Part shown: positions 52,788-61,786 of the stretch, piece after piece | Layout: each line of letters begins with the position of its first letter | Position numbering within the stretch: the stretch's first letter is position 1 | Assembly (NCBI RefSeq): GCF_041358175.1 | Contig: NZ_JBGKBE010000011.1 | Location: 29,244-93,243 of the forward strand | Direction: 5' to 3' | Source of the DNA: Muriicola sp041358175 | GTDB taxonomy: Bacteria; Bacteroidota; Bacteroidia; Flavobacteriales; Flavobacteriaceae | Length of the DNA stretch: 64,000 bases | Made by a program: the position numbers and the translations under genes | Notes under the pieces: generated by a model | Told to the model about the DNA's origin: nothing | Seen by the model: only the letters and a program-made list of their open reading frames with translations | Databases searched by the model: none

Positions 52788-53495
52788 ATGGCATACAAAC
52801 GGATTCTTCTCAAACTTAGCGGGGAAGCCTTAATGGGCGAAAAACAATATGGAATTGATCCCACCCGACTAGCAACTTACGCTGAAGAAATCAAAGAGGT
52901 TGTAGATAAGGGAATTGAAGTAGCCATTGTGATAGGGGGAGGAAATATATTCAGAGGTCTCGCTGGAGCCAGCAGCGGAATGGATCGTGTACAGGGAGAT
53001 CATATGGGGATGCTTGCCACCGTAATCAATGGGCTTGCTCTTCAGAGTGCTCTTGAGGACAAAGGGGTTCAAACCCGACTTCAATCGGCTATAAAAATCA
53101 ATGAAGTAGCCGAACCTTTTATCCGCAGACGTGCTATGCGCCACCTTGAAAAAGGAAGAGTAGTGATCTTCGGAGGAGGAACAGGGAATCCGTATTTCAC
53201 TACCGACTCTGCGGCTGTGTTAAGGGCTATTGAAGTGGAGGCCGATGTGATCCTGAAAGGAACCCGCGTAGACGGAATTTATACCAGCGACCCGGAAAAG
53301 GACAAGACGGCTACCAAGTTCGAAACGATCTCGTTTAACGATGTATTGAGCAAGGGACTGAAAGTGATGGATACTACAGCCTTTACTTTAAGTCAGGAAA
53401 ACGAGTTGCCGATCGTGGTCTTCGACATGAATAAAAAAGGGAATCTTTTAAAGATCGTGTCAGGTCAAAATATTGGTACAGTCGTAAATCTTTAA
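52788..53495 (+). CDS. pyrH: UMP kinase
   Basis: A 235-residue amino-acid-kinase fold enzyme that phosphorylates UMP to UDP. KRILLKLSGEALMG at the start, VIGGGNIFRG, RRAMRHLEKGRVVIFGGGTGNP and TDSAAVLRAIEVEADVILKGT are the family motifs, and the C-terminus ends in the G-x-x-x-G-T-V pattern. The frame extends 8 codons upstream, but the ATG at 52788 gives MAYKRILLKLSGEAL, the usual start. It is followed by frr after 41 bases, the classical pyrH-frr pair. Confidence 0.97.
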   Translation: MAYKRILLKLSGEALMGEKQYGIDPTRLATYAEEIKEVVDKGIEVAIVIGGGNIFRGLAGASSGMDRVQGDHMGMLATVINGLALQSALEDKGVQTRLQSAIKINEVAEPFIRRRAMRHLEKGRVVIFGGGTGNPYFTTDSAAVLRAIEVEADVILKGTRVDGIYTSDPEKDKTATKFETISFNDVLSKGLKVMDTTAFTLSQENELPIVVFDMNKKGNLLKIVSGQNIGTVVNL

Positions 53496-53536
53496 TTTTT
53501 CAAAAAATTGTGTTACTTTGTTTTTAAATTGATTTT

Positions 53537-54091
53537 ATGAACGAAGAGGTAAATTTTGTCATAGATACAGCCAAGGAAAGTATGGATGGTGCCATTTCAC
53601 ACCTGGAGAAAGAACTGGTGAAAATCCGGGCAGGAAAAGCGAGCCCTGCCATGCTCTCATCTGTAATGGTCGACTATTATGGCTCACAGACTCCGCTTTC
53701 CCAGGTTTCCAATATCAATACTCCGGACGCCCGTACGATATCTGTTCAGCCCTGGGAAAAAAGCATGCTGCAGGTTATAGAAACGGCGATTATGAATGCG
53801 AATCTAGGGTTTAATCCTATGAACAATGGCGATTTCGTGATTATCAATGTTCCTCCACTTACTGAAGAGAGAAGGTTACAATTGGTTAAACAGGCAAAAG
53901 CCGAAGCAGAAGATGCCAAGGTAAGTGTCAGAAGTGCAAGGCAGGAGGCCAATAAGGAAATTAAAAATCTCGATGTTTCAGAAGATTTGGAAAAAAACGC
54001 CATCATCGATATTCAGGAACTAACCGATAGCTACGTAACTAAAATCGACCAGATCCTAGACCTGAAAGAAGTCGAGATTATGAAGGTGTAG
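53537..54091 (+). CDS. frr: Ribosome recycling factor
   Basis: A 184-residue RRF. The two-domain signature is clear: MDGAISHLEKELVKIRAGKASPAML at the start, the hinge and domain II (VDYYGSQTPLSQVSNINTPDARTI), and the closing helix (AEAEDAKVSVRSARQEANKEIK, TDSYVTKIDQILDLKEVEIM). RRF with EF-G splits post-termination ribosomes. It follows pyrH and ends 15 bases before a small convergent gene. Confidence 0.98.
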   Translation: MNEEVNFVIDTAKESMDGAISHLEKELVKIRAGKASPAMLSSVMVDYYGSQTPLSQVSNINTPDARTISVQPWEKSMLQVIETAIMNANLGFNPMNNGDFVIINVPPLTEERRLQLVKQAKAEAEDAKVSVRSARQEANKEIKNLDVSEDLEKNAIIDIQELTDSYVTKIDQILDLKEVEIMKV

Positions 54092-54106
54092 GTTCGGAAT
54101 CCCCAA

Positions 54107-54235
54107 TCAAAGACTCCCTCCGTCCTTAAAAAAGTACATAGCCAGAATAGCTAGTACAAGGGCTATAGTGCAAAGCACAATTAGAATCCTGTAGATTTTC
54201 CGTTCAAACTTCCAGAACTTTTTGTGCTGCGACAT
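54107..54235 (-). CDS. Small single-helix membrane protein (42 residues)
   Basis: A complete frame from the ATG at 54233-54235 to TGA at 54107-54109. It reads MSQHKKFWKFERKIYR, then the hydrophobic ILIVLCTIALVLAILAMYFF, then KDGGSL. A basic N-terminus, one 20-residue helix and a short acidic/Gly tail is the usual layout of a small inner-membrane protein with the N-terminus inside. No homologue is recognised. It is convergent with frr by 15 bases, in a gap that is otherwise non-coding. Codon use is ordinary and there is no frameshift, but a short frame can arise by chance, so this is a supported candidate rather than a certain gene. Confidence 0.55.
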   Translation of the reverse strand: MSQHKKFWKFERKIYRILIVLCTIALVLAILAMYFFKDGGSL

Positions 54236-54454
54236 TTCTTTTCTGCTATATTACTTCCTTTCAAATCTATAAATGTACAGCTTCTTGGCATATTCCCTTT
54301 AGTGGTATTTCCTATTGGGAAACTAGGAACACTGCCACGCATTTTCTACCTTTGACGGCGTTTGAAAAGCCTAGGTCAGGAATAGGATTTATCCCGTATT
54401 TAGAATTCAATACAAGAGACTCCACAAACAGTACCGGGCCTTTTTACATACAAT
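54236..54454. other. Non-coding stretch before the RND exporter gene
   Basis: About 220 bases without a supportable gene. TACCTTTG at 54347-54354 exactly matches the Bacteroidota -10 box and is the likely promoter of the downstream exporter, leaving a leader of about 95 bases. No terminator, tRNA or repeat is seen here. Confidence 0.4.
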
Positions 54455-56854
54455 ATGGTAGCTAAGCTCTCACAAAATTTTTGGCCGAGGACCGCAAGGA
54501 TCATCCTGAGAAACCGGATCCTGATTTTGGTGATTATTGCCTCCATTACTGTATTCTTTGGCTTTCAGTGGCAAAACATGCGTTTTTCCAATACGGAGGC
54601 CAATCTCCTTCCCGATGACCACCCCATCAATCTTGAATACGAGGAATTTCTGAAACAATTTGGAGAAGAAGGAAACGCCATTGTACTAGCCATCAGAGAT
54701 ACCACCCTTTTTACTCCCGAAAATTTTAATCGCTGGAATGTCTTAAGCAAGCAGCTTGTTGCTTTCCCTGAGGTAGAATTCGTCATCTCTACCGACAATC
54801 TACAGGAGCTGGTTAAGGACAATGAGAGTCAGGAGTTTGTATTAACCCCGTTTCTCAAAGAGGAGCCTGAAGACCAGCAGACCATTGATAGCCTAAAACA
54901 ACACTTGTTTAACAATCTTCCTTTTTACGATAAGTTGCTTTTCAATAAGGAGAGTGAAACCATCAGAACCATTGCCTACCTCGATAAGGATATTGTGAAT
55001 ACTTCGGTCAGGAAGGATTTTATCCTCAACGATTTTACTACTCTGGTTTACAATTTCGAGATGGAAACGGGATTAGACGTACGGGTTTCCGGCATGCCCT
55101 ATATCCGAACGATGAATGCCCAGAACATTATCGATGAGATCGGGATGTTTATCACCGCAGCTCTGGTAGTTACATCTCTGATTTTCTTTTTCTTTTTCAG
55201 GAGTTTCCGTGCCACACTAATTTCCATGTGTGTGGTGATCATTGGGGTGATGTGGGCGTTTGGTATACTTGGCTTACTGCAATATGAAATTACAGTGCTT
55301 ACGGCTCTGATCCCGCCCTTGATTATTGTAATTGGTATCCCCAACTGCATCTTCCTGATCAACAAATACCAACAGGAAGTTAAAAAGCATGGCAACCAGG
55401 CGCTCTCACTGCAAAGAGTAATTTCCAAGATCGGGAATGCCACCTTGATGACCAATATCACAACAGCTTCCGGTTTTGCAACCTTTATCATAACTGATAG
55501 TAAACTCCTGACCGAGTTTGGTATCGTAGCTTCAATAAATATCATCTTTATTTTTATCCTTTCCCTGCTGATCATTCCTATCATATATAGTTTTATGGCC
55601 CTTCCTAAAACAAAGCATCTGAAACATCTCAACAAGCGATGGATAGACGCCTTTGTCAATTGGATGGAGCGGATTGTTCGGGAAAGAAGAATTGGTGTAT
55701 ACGTGGTTTCAGTGCTATTGCTTGTTACAAGTATCATTGGTATTTATCAAATTCGGATTTCGGGCAGTCCAATAGAGGATATGCCGAAAAGTGCGCAGTT
55801 TTACAAAGACATCCGGTTTTTTGAAGAAGAGTTCGACGGCATTATGCCCGTTGAGATTGTGATCGATACCGATAGGAAGAATGGGGTTCTAAGACCGGTA
55901 AACCTGCGAAAGATGGATGAGCTGGGCGAAAGGATAAGGGAGTTCCCCGAATTGTCAAATCCCACATCTATAGTTGAACTGGTTAAATATTCCAAACAAG
56001 CCTTTTACAACGGGATACCAAAGTATTATCAGTTGCCCACTTCCCAGGAGAATACTTTTATCATGGAAGTAGCCAGGAAGTCGGAAGGTAATGGCGATTT
56101 ACTGAAGAATTTCGTCGACAGTACCGGGCAGGTTGCAAGGATTACAACATTTATTAAAGATGTAAAGACGGAAAGAATGGAAGAGATTGAAGCCAGATTA
56201 CTGGAAAATCTTGAAAAGATCTTTCCCGAAGAGCGATATAAAACTTCCATGACAGGAAAGGCGCTACTGTTTCTAAAGGGAACGAAATATCTGGTAAAAA
56301 ACCTGATACTATCTCTTACCCTGGCCATTGGCCTTATTGCACTTTTTATGGCCTATTTGTTCCGTTCGTTCAGGATGATCGTGATCTCACTGATCCCCAA
56401 CCTGCTACCCCTTGTAATTACTGCCGGAGTGATGGGATTTGTAGGGGTACCCATTAAGCCCTCTACTATCCTTGTCTTTAGTATTGCATTTGGAATATCG
56501 GTAGATGACACTATACATTTTCTGGCAAAGTACCGACAGGAATTAACAGCCAACCACTGGAGAATTCAAAAATCTGTCTATGCCGCCCTCAGAGAAACCG
56601 GGGTAAGTATGTTCTACACCTCAATTGTACTTTTCTTTGGCTTTTCTGTCTTTGTACTCTCCAGCTTTGGTGGGACCGTTGCCCTGGGTGCTCTTGTTTC
56701 GGCCACCCTGCTTTTTGCCATGCTGGCCAATCTTATCCTCCTACCCTCTTTATTACTTTCTCTTGAACGCAGCATTGCCAACAAAGAGGTATTGAAAAAA
56801 CCACAGATTGATATCCTTCCCAAAGATGAATTGCCGGAGAGTGAAAGTATATAG
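54455..56854 (+). CDS. RND/MMPL-type exporter (Patched-like membrane protein)
   Basis: A 799-residue integral membrane protein built as two halves, each with one helix, a large extracytoplasmic loop, and about five more helices. The second half has the intramembrane acidic motif FGISVDDTIHFL in helix TM10, typical for proton-driven RND transporters; the corresponding TM4 position in the first half reads GIPNCIFLINKY and lacks the Asp. This asymmetric pattern is known in Bacteroidota Patched-like exporters. Substrates, possibly lipids or hydrophobic compounds, are not inferable. It is monocistronic, with no adaptor or outer-membrane channel gene next to it. Confidence 0.87.
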   Translation: MVAKLSQNFWPRTARIILRNRILILVIIASITVFFGFQWQNMRFSNTEANLLPDDHPINLEYEEFLKQFGEEGNAIVLAIRDTTLFTPENFNRWNVLSKQLVAFPEVEFVISTDNLQELVKDNESQEFVLTPFLKEEPEDQQTIDSLKQHLFNNLPFYDKLLFNKESETIRTIAYLDKDIVNTSVRKDFILNDFTTLVYNFEMETGLDVRVSGMPYIRTMNAQNIIDEIGMFITAALVVTSLIFFFFFRSFRATLISMCVVIIGVMWAFGILGLLQYEITVLTALIPPLIIVIGIPNCIFLINKYQQEVKKHGNQALSLQRVISKIGNATLMTNITTASGFATFIITDSKLLTEFGIVASINIIFIFILSLLIIPIIYSFMALPKTKHLKHLNKRWIDAFVNWMERIVRERRIGVYVVSVLLLVTSIIGIYQIRISGSPIEDMPKSAQFYKDIRFFEEEFDGIMPVEIVIDTDRKNGVLRPVNLRKMDELGERIREFPELSNPTSIVELVKYSKQAFYNGIPKYYQLPTSQENTFIMEVARKSEGNGDLLKNFVDSTGQVARITTFIKDVKTERMEEIEARLLENLEKIFPEERYKTSMTGKALLFLKGTKYLVKNLILSLTLAIGLIALFMAYLFRSFRMIVISLIPNLLPLVITAGVMGFVGVPIKPSTILVFSIAFGISVDDTIHFLAKYRQELTANHWRIQKSVYAALRETGVSMFYTSIVLFFGFSVFVLSSFGGTVALGALVSATLLFAMLANLILLPSLLLSLERSIANKEVLKKPQIDILPKDELPESESI

Positions 56855-56917
56855 GTTTAACAGCAAAACTGGCAAATAATAGCGAATGTTCGGGGTATGT
56901 AGTTTTCACCAAAGGAT

Positions 56918-56925
56918 TATCTTTG
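56918..56925 (+). promoter_or_regulatory. Probable asnS promoter -10 element
   Basis: TATCTTTG exactly matches TAnnTTTG, 23 bases before the asnS ATG at 56949. No clear -33 element. Confidence 0.5.
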
Positions 56926-56948
56926 CGTCGAAATAGAATTACCTGGTA

Positions 56949-58376
56949 ATGAAGCATATCAAAGAGCTATTAAAAGAATCCCCTGAGGAACAAATCGTTG
57001 AAGTCAATGGTTGGGTAAAAACCTTTAGAAGTAATAGATTTATCGCTTTGAATGATGGATCGACACTTCACAATATTCAGTGTGTAGTTGATTTTGAAAA
57101 TTTTGACGAGGCTTTGTTAAAACAAGTTGCCACGGGGGCAGCTTTGAAGGTGAAAGGGAAGTTGGTTGCCAGTCAGGGCAGAGGACAGGCCGTTGAGATC
57201 CAGGTCACCGAACTCCATATCCACGGTACGGCAGATGCCGAGACTTATCCTATACAACCCAAGAAACACTCCATGGAATTTCTGCGCGAACAAGCGCATT
57301 TAAGAGTGCGAACCAACACCTTTGCCGCTGTAATGAGGGTACAATCTGCCCTGTCATTTGCTGTTCATCAGTATTTTACACAAAATGGATTTTATTGCAT
57401 GCACGCGCCCATCATCACCGGTTCTGATGCGGAAGGTGCGGGAGAAATATTTCGCGTTACTACTTTGGATCTAAAGAACCCACCCCTCACTGAAGAAGGC
57501 GAAGTGGATTTTAAAGAAGACTTTTTTGGCAAAGAGACCAATCTTACGGTTTCAGGTCAATTAGAGGCAGAAGCTTATGCCATGGGTCTTGGAAAGGTTT
57601 ACACTTTTGGTCCTACTTTCCGTGCTGAGAATTCGAATACCTCAAGGCACCTGGCTGAGTTCTGGATGATAGAGCCGGAAATGGCCTTTTACGATCTGAA
57701 AGACAATATGGACCTGGCGGAAGACTTTATAAAAGAAGTACTGAAGTATATTGTAGCACATTGTGCCGAGGATCTCAACTTTCTGGAAAAACGACTACTC
57801 GATGAAGAAAAGACAAAGCCCCAGGCTGAACGAAGCGAACTTTCCCTGCTTGACAAGTTGCGTTTTGTAATCGACAACGAATTCGTGAGGATTACCTATA
57901 CCGAAGCCATAGAGATACTAAAGAACAGTAAGCCCAACAAAAAGAAGAAATTCCAATATCTCATTGAGGAATGGGGGGCTGATCTTCAAAGTGAACACGA
58001 GCGATTCCTAGTCGAAAAGCACTTTAAGTGCCCTGTCATTCTCTACGATTACCCGGCCAAAATAAAGGCTTTTTACATGCGGCTGAACGAGGATGGAAAA
58101 ACTGTAAGGGCCATGGACATCCTATTTCCGGGGATTGGTGAGATCGTAGGCGGTTCCCAGAGAGAGGAGCGCTTAGATGTACTGTTAGAGAAGATTAAAA
58201 CCCTGGGTATAGATGAGAAGGAACTCTGGTGGTATCTCGACCTTAGAAAATACGGTACAGCAGTGCATAGTGGATTTGGCCTTGGATTTGAAAGGCTTGT
58301 TCAATTTGCTACCGGAATGGGCAACATTCGGGATGTAATTCCGTTTCCTAGAACACCGCAGAATGCGGAGTTCTAA
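56949..58376 (+). CDS. asnS: Asparagine--tRNA ligase
   Basis: A 475-residue class IIb aminoacyl-tRNA synthetase. An OB-fold anticodon-binding domain (about 18-100) is followed by the catalytic core: motif 2 FRAENSNTSRHLAEFWMIEP and motif 3 GFGLGFERLVQFATGM ending IPFPRTP. This class member charges tRNA-Asn with asparagine directly, so Gln/Asn amidotransferase is not required for Asn. It is the first of the pair asnS-rpoN, separated by 44 bases that hold a hairpin. Confidence 0.98.
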   Translation: MKHIKELLKESPEEQIVEVNGWVKTFRSNRFIALNDGSTLHNIQCVVDFENFDEALLKQVATGAALKVKGKLVASQGRGQAVEIQVTELHIHGTADAETYPIQPKKHSMEFLREQAHLRVRTNTFAAVMRVQSALSFAVHQYFTQNGFYCMHAPIITGSDAEGAGEIFRVTTLDLKNPPLTEEGEVDFKEDFFGKETNLTVSGQLEAEAYAMGLGKVYTFGPTFRAENSNTSRHLAEFWMIEPEMAFYDLKDNMDLAEDFIKEVLKYIVAHCAEDLNFLEKRLLDEEKTKPQAERSELSLLDKLRFVIDNEFVRITYTEAIEILKNSKPNKKKKFQYLIEEWGADLQSEHERFLVEKHFKCPVILYDYPAKIKAFYMRLNEDGKTVRAMDILFPGIGEIVGGSQREERLDVLLEKIKTLGIDEKELWWYLDLRKYGTAVHSGFGLGFERLVQFATGMGNIRDVIPFPRTPQNAEF

Positions 58377-58384
58377 AGGTAAAT

Positions 58385-58404
58385 TCGTTACTTTTATGTA
58401 ACGA
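58385..58404. promoter_or_regulatory. Hairpin between asnS and rpoN
   Basis: TCGTTAC (58385-58391) and GTAACGA (58398-58404) form a 7-base-pair stem with a 6-base loop, ending 16 bases before the rpoN ATG. The following bases (GAATTTTGTG) carry only a weak T run, so it could be a weak terminator of asnS, an operator or an rpoN leader structure. Confidence 0.4.
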
Positions 58405-58420
58405 GAATTTTGTGCCCCTA

Positions 58421-59878
58421 ATGCTAAAGCAACACTTACAATTTAAACTTTCGCAAAAGCTATCTCCTCAGCAGATTCAGCTGATGAAGCTTATTCAATT
58501 GCCTACCCAGGCATTTGAACAAAGGCTAAAACAGGAATTAGAGGAAAATCCTGCACTGGAATCGGGGAAAGAGGAGTCGAGCACCTACGAAGATGAGTTT
58601 GAAGAGGCTTACGATGGGGAAAATGACAATGACACCATCAATACTGAAGATATCAATATTGATGACTATCTGAGCGATGATGAGATTCCTGAATACCGTA
58701 CCAGAACCAGTAATTACAGTGCTGATGATGAGGAGAAATCTGCACCCTACGCCGCCGGCATCTCCTTTAACCAATACCTGATCAATCAGCTTAATACTTT
58801 TTACTTAAGCGATGAAGAATGGTCCATCGCCGAGTTTTTGGTAGGAAGTGTAGATGAAAGTGGATATATAAGACGTCCGGTGAGCGATATTTTGGACGAC
58901 CTCGCTTTTACTCAGAATATATACACCGATGAGAAGACCATTGAAAAAGTACTAAAAATTGTGCAGGAGCTCGATCCTCCCGGTGTGGCTGCTCGTTCTC
59001 TGGACGAATGCCTGCTCATTCAGCTGAGAAGAAAAGAACCAAGTCAGGCTATTGATCTGGCCATTCTTATTCTCGAAAAATCCTTTGATCATTTTACCAA
59101 AAAGCACTATAAAAAACTCCTGCAGAAGCACAACATTTCAGAAGAGGACCTGAGAGAAGCCATATCGGAAATTGAAAAACTCAATCCCAAACCCGGAGGT
59201 TCTTATTCGGGAAATAACAGAATCATTGAGCATATTGTTCCGGATTTCTCCATACGTATCGTCGAAGGGGAACTCGATTTGAGCCTGAACAGCAGGAACG
59301 CACCGGAACTTCATGTTTCCAAGGAATACAGCAATATGCTGGCAGGTTATAAGAGTGCTAAAAAGCGTTCTAAGTCTCAAAAGGATGCCGTTCTTTTTAT
59401 CAAACAAAAACTCGATGCGGCCAAGTGGTTTATCGATGCCATAAGACAACGACAACAGACGCTTTTTATAACCATGAACGCCATCATGGAGTACCAGAGG
59501 GAATATTTTTTAAGCGGGGACGAGCGAAAATTACGCCCGATGATCCTGAAGGATATTGCTGATACCATCGACATGGATGTATCTACTGTTTCGAGGGTGG
59601 CAAATAGCAAATATGTTGACACGCCTTATGGCACAAAGCTCATCAAGGAGTTCTTTTCCGAATCTATGAAGAATGTTCAGGGGGAAGATGTCTCAACCAG
59701 AGAAATAAAAAAGATTCTGGAAACAGTGATCAGGGATGAGTCGAAACGAAAACCCCTTACTGATGATAAACTGGCTAAAATTCTCAAGGAAAAGGGCTAT
59801 CCTATCGCCAGGCGGACAGTAGCGAAATACAGGGAACAGCTGGGAATTCCGGTTGCCCGATTAAGAAAAGAGATCTGA
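58421..59878 (+). CDS. rpoN: RNA polymerase sigma-54 factor
   Basis: A 485-residue sigma-54. Region I is the Gln/Leu-rich activator-interaction segment (LKQHLQFKLSQKLSPQQIQLM), region II an acidic stretch (about 45-100), and region III holds the core-binding and DNA-binding domains, ending with the RpoN box ARRTVAKYREQLGI (about residues 462-475). Sigma-54 needs AAA+ activators for promoter opening; none is in this window. The frame extends three codons upstream to a GTG, but the ATG at 58421 gives the standard start. Its TGA overlaps the next ATG by one base. Confidence 0.97.
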   Translation: MLKQHLQFKLSQKLSPQQIQLMKLIQLPTQAFEQRLKQELEENPALESGKEESSTYEDEFEEAYDGENDNDTINTEDINIDDYLSDDEIPEYRTRTSNYSADDEEKSAPYAAGISFNQYLINQLNTFYLSDEEWSIAEFLVGSVDESGYIRRPVSDILDDLAFTQNIYTDEKTIEKVLKIVQELDPPGVAARSLDECLLIQLRRKEPSQAIDLAILILEKSFDHFTKKHYKKLLQKHNISEEDLREAISEIEKLNPKPGGSYSGNNRIIEHIVPDFSIRIVEGELDLSLNSRNAPELHVSKEYSNMLAGYKSAKKRSKSQKDAVLFIKQKLDAAKWFIDAIRQRQQTLFITMNAIMEYQREYFLSGDERKLRPMILKDIADTIDMDVSTVSRVANSKYVDTPYGTKLIKEFFSESMKNVQGEDVSTREIKKILETVIRDESKRKPLTDDKLAKILKEKGYPIARRTVAKYREQLGIPVARLRKEI

Positions 59879-60483
59879 TGCGATTGCTCTCCCAATTGGT
59901 GTCTTATATCTTCCATCCTATTTTTGTGCCCCTAGCTGGCACTATATCTTATTTTCTGATAACGCCCAAGTACACTACTCTGGAGATGAGAAGCGGGAAT
60001 ATTCTGCCCATCTTTATCCTGACAATAATAATTCCCATTCTTTGTTTTTTTATCCTGAAAAATCTAGGGATCGTCAAGACGATTTTCCTTTCGCGAGCTG
60101 AGGAACGTAAGTACCCATTGATGATCAGCCTGATCCTCTTACTGATGATCCTCCTAAAGGTGATTCCGGACCATTATACTTTGGAGTTGTACTTTTTCTT
60201 TTTAGGTCTGATCGCCGCAACCAGCACCAGCCTTTTATTGCTGCTGATCCCTTTTAAAACCAGTCTCCATATGATGGGCGTGGGAAGTATTCTGATGTTC
60301 CTGATTGCTTTAAGCATACATTTTGAACGCAATATTGTGGTGGGGATAAGTCTTATGATCTTTGCCTCCGGCCTGGTGGCCTCTTCCAGGCTTTTCCTTA
60401 AAGCACATAGCCGTACTGAGCTTTTAATTGGTTTTATGGTAGGTGTGGTTTCCCAGCTGCTTACCTTGAAATTCTGGCTGTAA
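59878..60483 (+). CDS. PAP2-like membrane protein with degenerate phosphatase motifs
   Basis: A 201-residue protein with about six membrane helices. Three weakly conserved segments follow the order of PAP2 phosphatases: FLSRAEERKYPL where K-x6-RP would be, KTSLHMMGVG in place of PSGH, and SSRLFLKAHSRTELLIG resembling the SR-x5-H-x3-D motif. The third motif is best preserved (S-R and H), the first two are altered, so catalysis is doubtful although related Bacteroidota proteins share these forms. It starts within the rpoN stop codon (one-base overlap), so it is translationally coupled to rpoN. Function unknown; a lipid-phosphate role would be speculation. Confidence 0.65.
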   Translation: MRLLSQLVSYIFHPIFVPLAGTISYFLITPKYTTLEMRSGNILPIFILTIIIPILCFFILKNLGIVKTIFLSRAEERKYPLMISLILLLMILLKVIPDHYTLELYFFFLGLIAATSTSLLLLLIPFKTSLHMMGVGSILMFLIALSIHFERNIVVGISLMIFASGLVASSRLFLKAHSRTELLIGFMVGVVSQLLTLKFWL

Positions 60484-60502
60484 ATAAGGATATCCGCCCT
60501 TG

Positions 60503-61189
60503 TCAGAGGATATAGAAAATAAATCCGATCCTCAGTGGAGTAAAGGTCAGGTCTTCACCGGAATCAAGTTGCAAACCGTCTTTAAATAGGTTGTTGAGGG
60601 CATAATAAATGTGGATATTAAACGTATTATACCCAAAATTTGCCGTAAGTCCGTATCTGAAGTTCTCGATATCAGTGACGTAAAATGAATCCTTGTATTC
60701 CGTGGTAACTAATTTAGATCTGGCACCAACGACGTAACCTAATTTCGCCCCGGCGTAAAACCGCCAGAATTTATATTCTGTGGGCGTAGAATTCCGAAAG
60801 CGAATTTCAATAGGTAGCTCAATCAGATGTGTTTCTAACTTATTGCGTTTTGTATTAAGATCGCTGCTGAGCAGACTGTATTCAAAGCTGTCGTCGAGTT
60901 CGCTGACTTGCAGGTTACTGTAATAGGAATTAACAGCATATCCCAATCCTATTCCCAGTCCCATATTTCTTTTGGAATTTAAAGGGAGGTCTTTAATAAA
61001 TCCCAATTGTAAACCATAGGACAGATTTTGCTGATTAACACTTTCAGGCTTATTCAGAATTAAATTGTACGTAAGACCTACATAGAATTGATCCTCGAGA
61101 TAATCCGGGTCTCCATCCGGAATTATCTCCTGTGCCAACAAGGGAGAGGCAAACAGGAAGGCAGCAAGTAAAATCAGGCGTATTCGCAT
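60503..61189 (-). CDS. Outer-membrane beta-barrel protein (PorT-like/porin family)
   Basis: A 228-residue protein with a signal peptide (MRIRLILLAAFLFASPLLAQ) and alternating polar/hydrophobic strands (FYVGLTYNLIL, YGLQLGFIKDL, MGLGIGLGYAVNSYY, LIELPIEIRFR, WRFYAGAKLGYVVGA, FRYGLTANFGYNTFNIHIYYALN), about eight in all, ending in LRIGFIFYIL. It fits the small outer-membrane beta-barrel fold. The LIELPIEIRFR strand followed by FYAGAKLGYV resembles the PorT family, but whether it is the type IX component PorT/SprT cannot be told from sequence alone. It lies 97 bases after the exbD gene, behind a terminator. Confidence 0.75.
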   Translation of the reverse strand: MRIRLILLAAFLFASPLLAQEIIPDGDPDYLEDQFYVGLTYNLILNKPESVNQQNLSYGLQLGFIKDLPLNSKRNMGLGIGLGYAVNSYYSNLQVSELDDSFEYSLLSSDLNTKRNKLETHLIELPIEIRFRNSTPTEYKFWRFYAGAKLGYVVGARSKLVTTEYKDSFYVTDIENFRYGLTANFGYNTFNIHIYYALNNLFKDGLQLDSGEDLTFTPLRIGFIFYIL

Positions 61190-61233
61190 ATTCCTAAAGG
61201 TAGAATATTTACATAAAAAGACATATACAGAAA

Positions 61234-61264
61234 TAAAAAAACGCCCCTTTTTATGGAGCGTTTT
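61234..61264 (-). terminator. Terminator of the exbB-exbD operon
   Basis: On the minus strand AACGCTCC and GGGGCGTT (plus 61255-61262 and 61240-61247) pair with one G-T and are followed by TTTTTTT, directly downstream of the last exbD. Confidence 0.8.
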
Positions 61265-61285
61265 AAAAATATATTCTTTAGGATA

Positions 61286-61768
61286 TTACTGTACGTTCCT
61301 GAAGGCATCTCCTTCATAGGTTGTATAATTTACCTTTAGGGCGTTTACCTTTCTCAACTCCTGCTTTATATCTGAGATAAGTCCCATACTGGCATCCTTA
61401 TCAACTTTTAAAGCGGTAGTAAGTACATTTTGTAATTCCTGTGGTTTCTTTGCTCTTTCTTCCAGGATAAAATCACCAACATCAGTAACATTGGCAAACT
61501 TATCATTGAGCTGGATCTTAGGCTCTGTACCGAAGACTTTCTGATAATCTCTGGTAGGTTTCCCGACATAGATATACAATACTCTGTCTTTTTTCTCCAG
61601 CTTTTTTACCTCACTTGCATTTGGCAGAACATTCTCTACCATTAGCGAACTGTCTTTCATGGTAGTTACAGTCATGAAAAAGAACAAGAGCATAAATACA
61701 ATATCAGGAAGGGAGGCTGTTGATACAGCCGGAAGATCCCCGTCTTTTTTCTTTGTGAATTTAGCCAT
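61286..61768 (-). CDS. exbD: ExbD/TolR family biopolymer transport protein (second copy)
   Basis: A 160-residue ExbD: a short basic N-terminus, one membrane helix (about 19-38) with the conserved proton-channel aspartate D22 in LPDIVFMLLFF, and a periplasmic domain. ExbD forms the proton-driven motor with ExbB that energises TonB. It lies 18 bases after the first exbD and is the last gene of the operon. Two divergent copies in tandem are usual in flavobacteria and could form a heterodimer; only 202- and 160-residue lengths and the membrane segment are shared clearly. Confidence 0.93.
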   Translation of the reverse strand: MAKFTKKKDGDLPAVSTASLPDIVFMLLFFFMTVTTMKDSSLMVENVLPNASEVKKLEKKDRVLYIYVGKPTRDYQKVFGTEPKIQLNDKFANVTDVGDFILEERAKKPQELQNVLTTALKVDKDASMGLISDIKQELRKVNALKVNYTTYEGDAFRNVQ

Positions 61769-61786
61769 AATCTGTTGTTCCTTAAA

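Noticed and set aside
53496..53536. A promoter for frr inside the pyrH-frr gap
   Set aside because: The closest match (TTACTTTG) is off the consensus, and the 41-base gap fits co-transcription.
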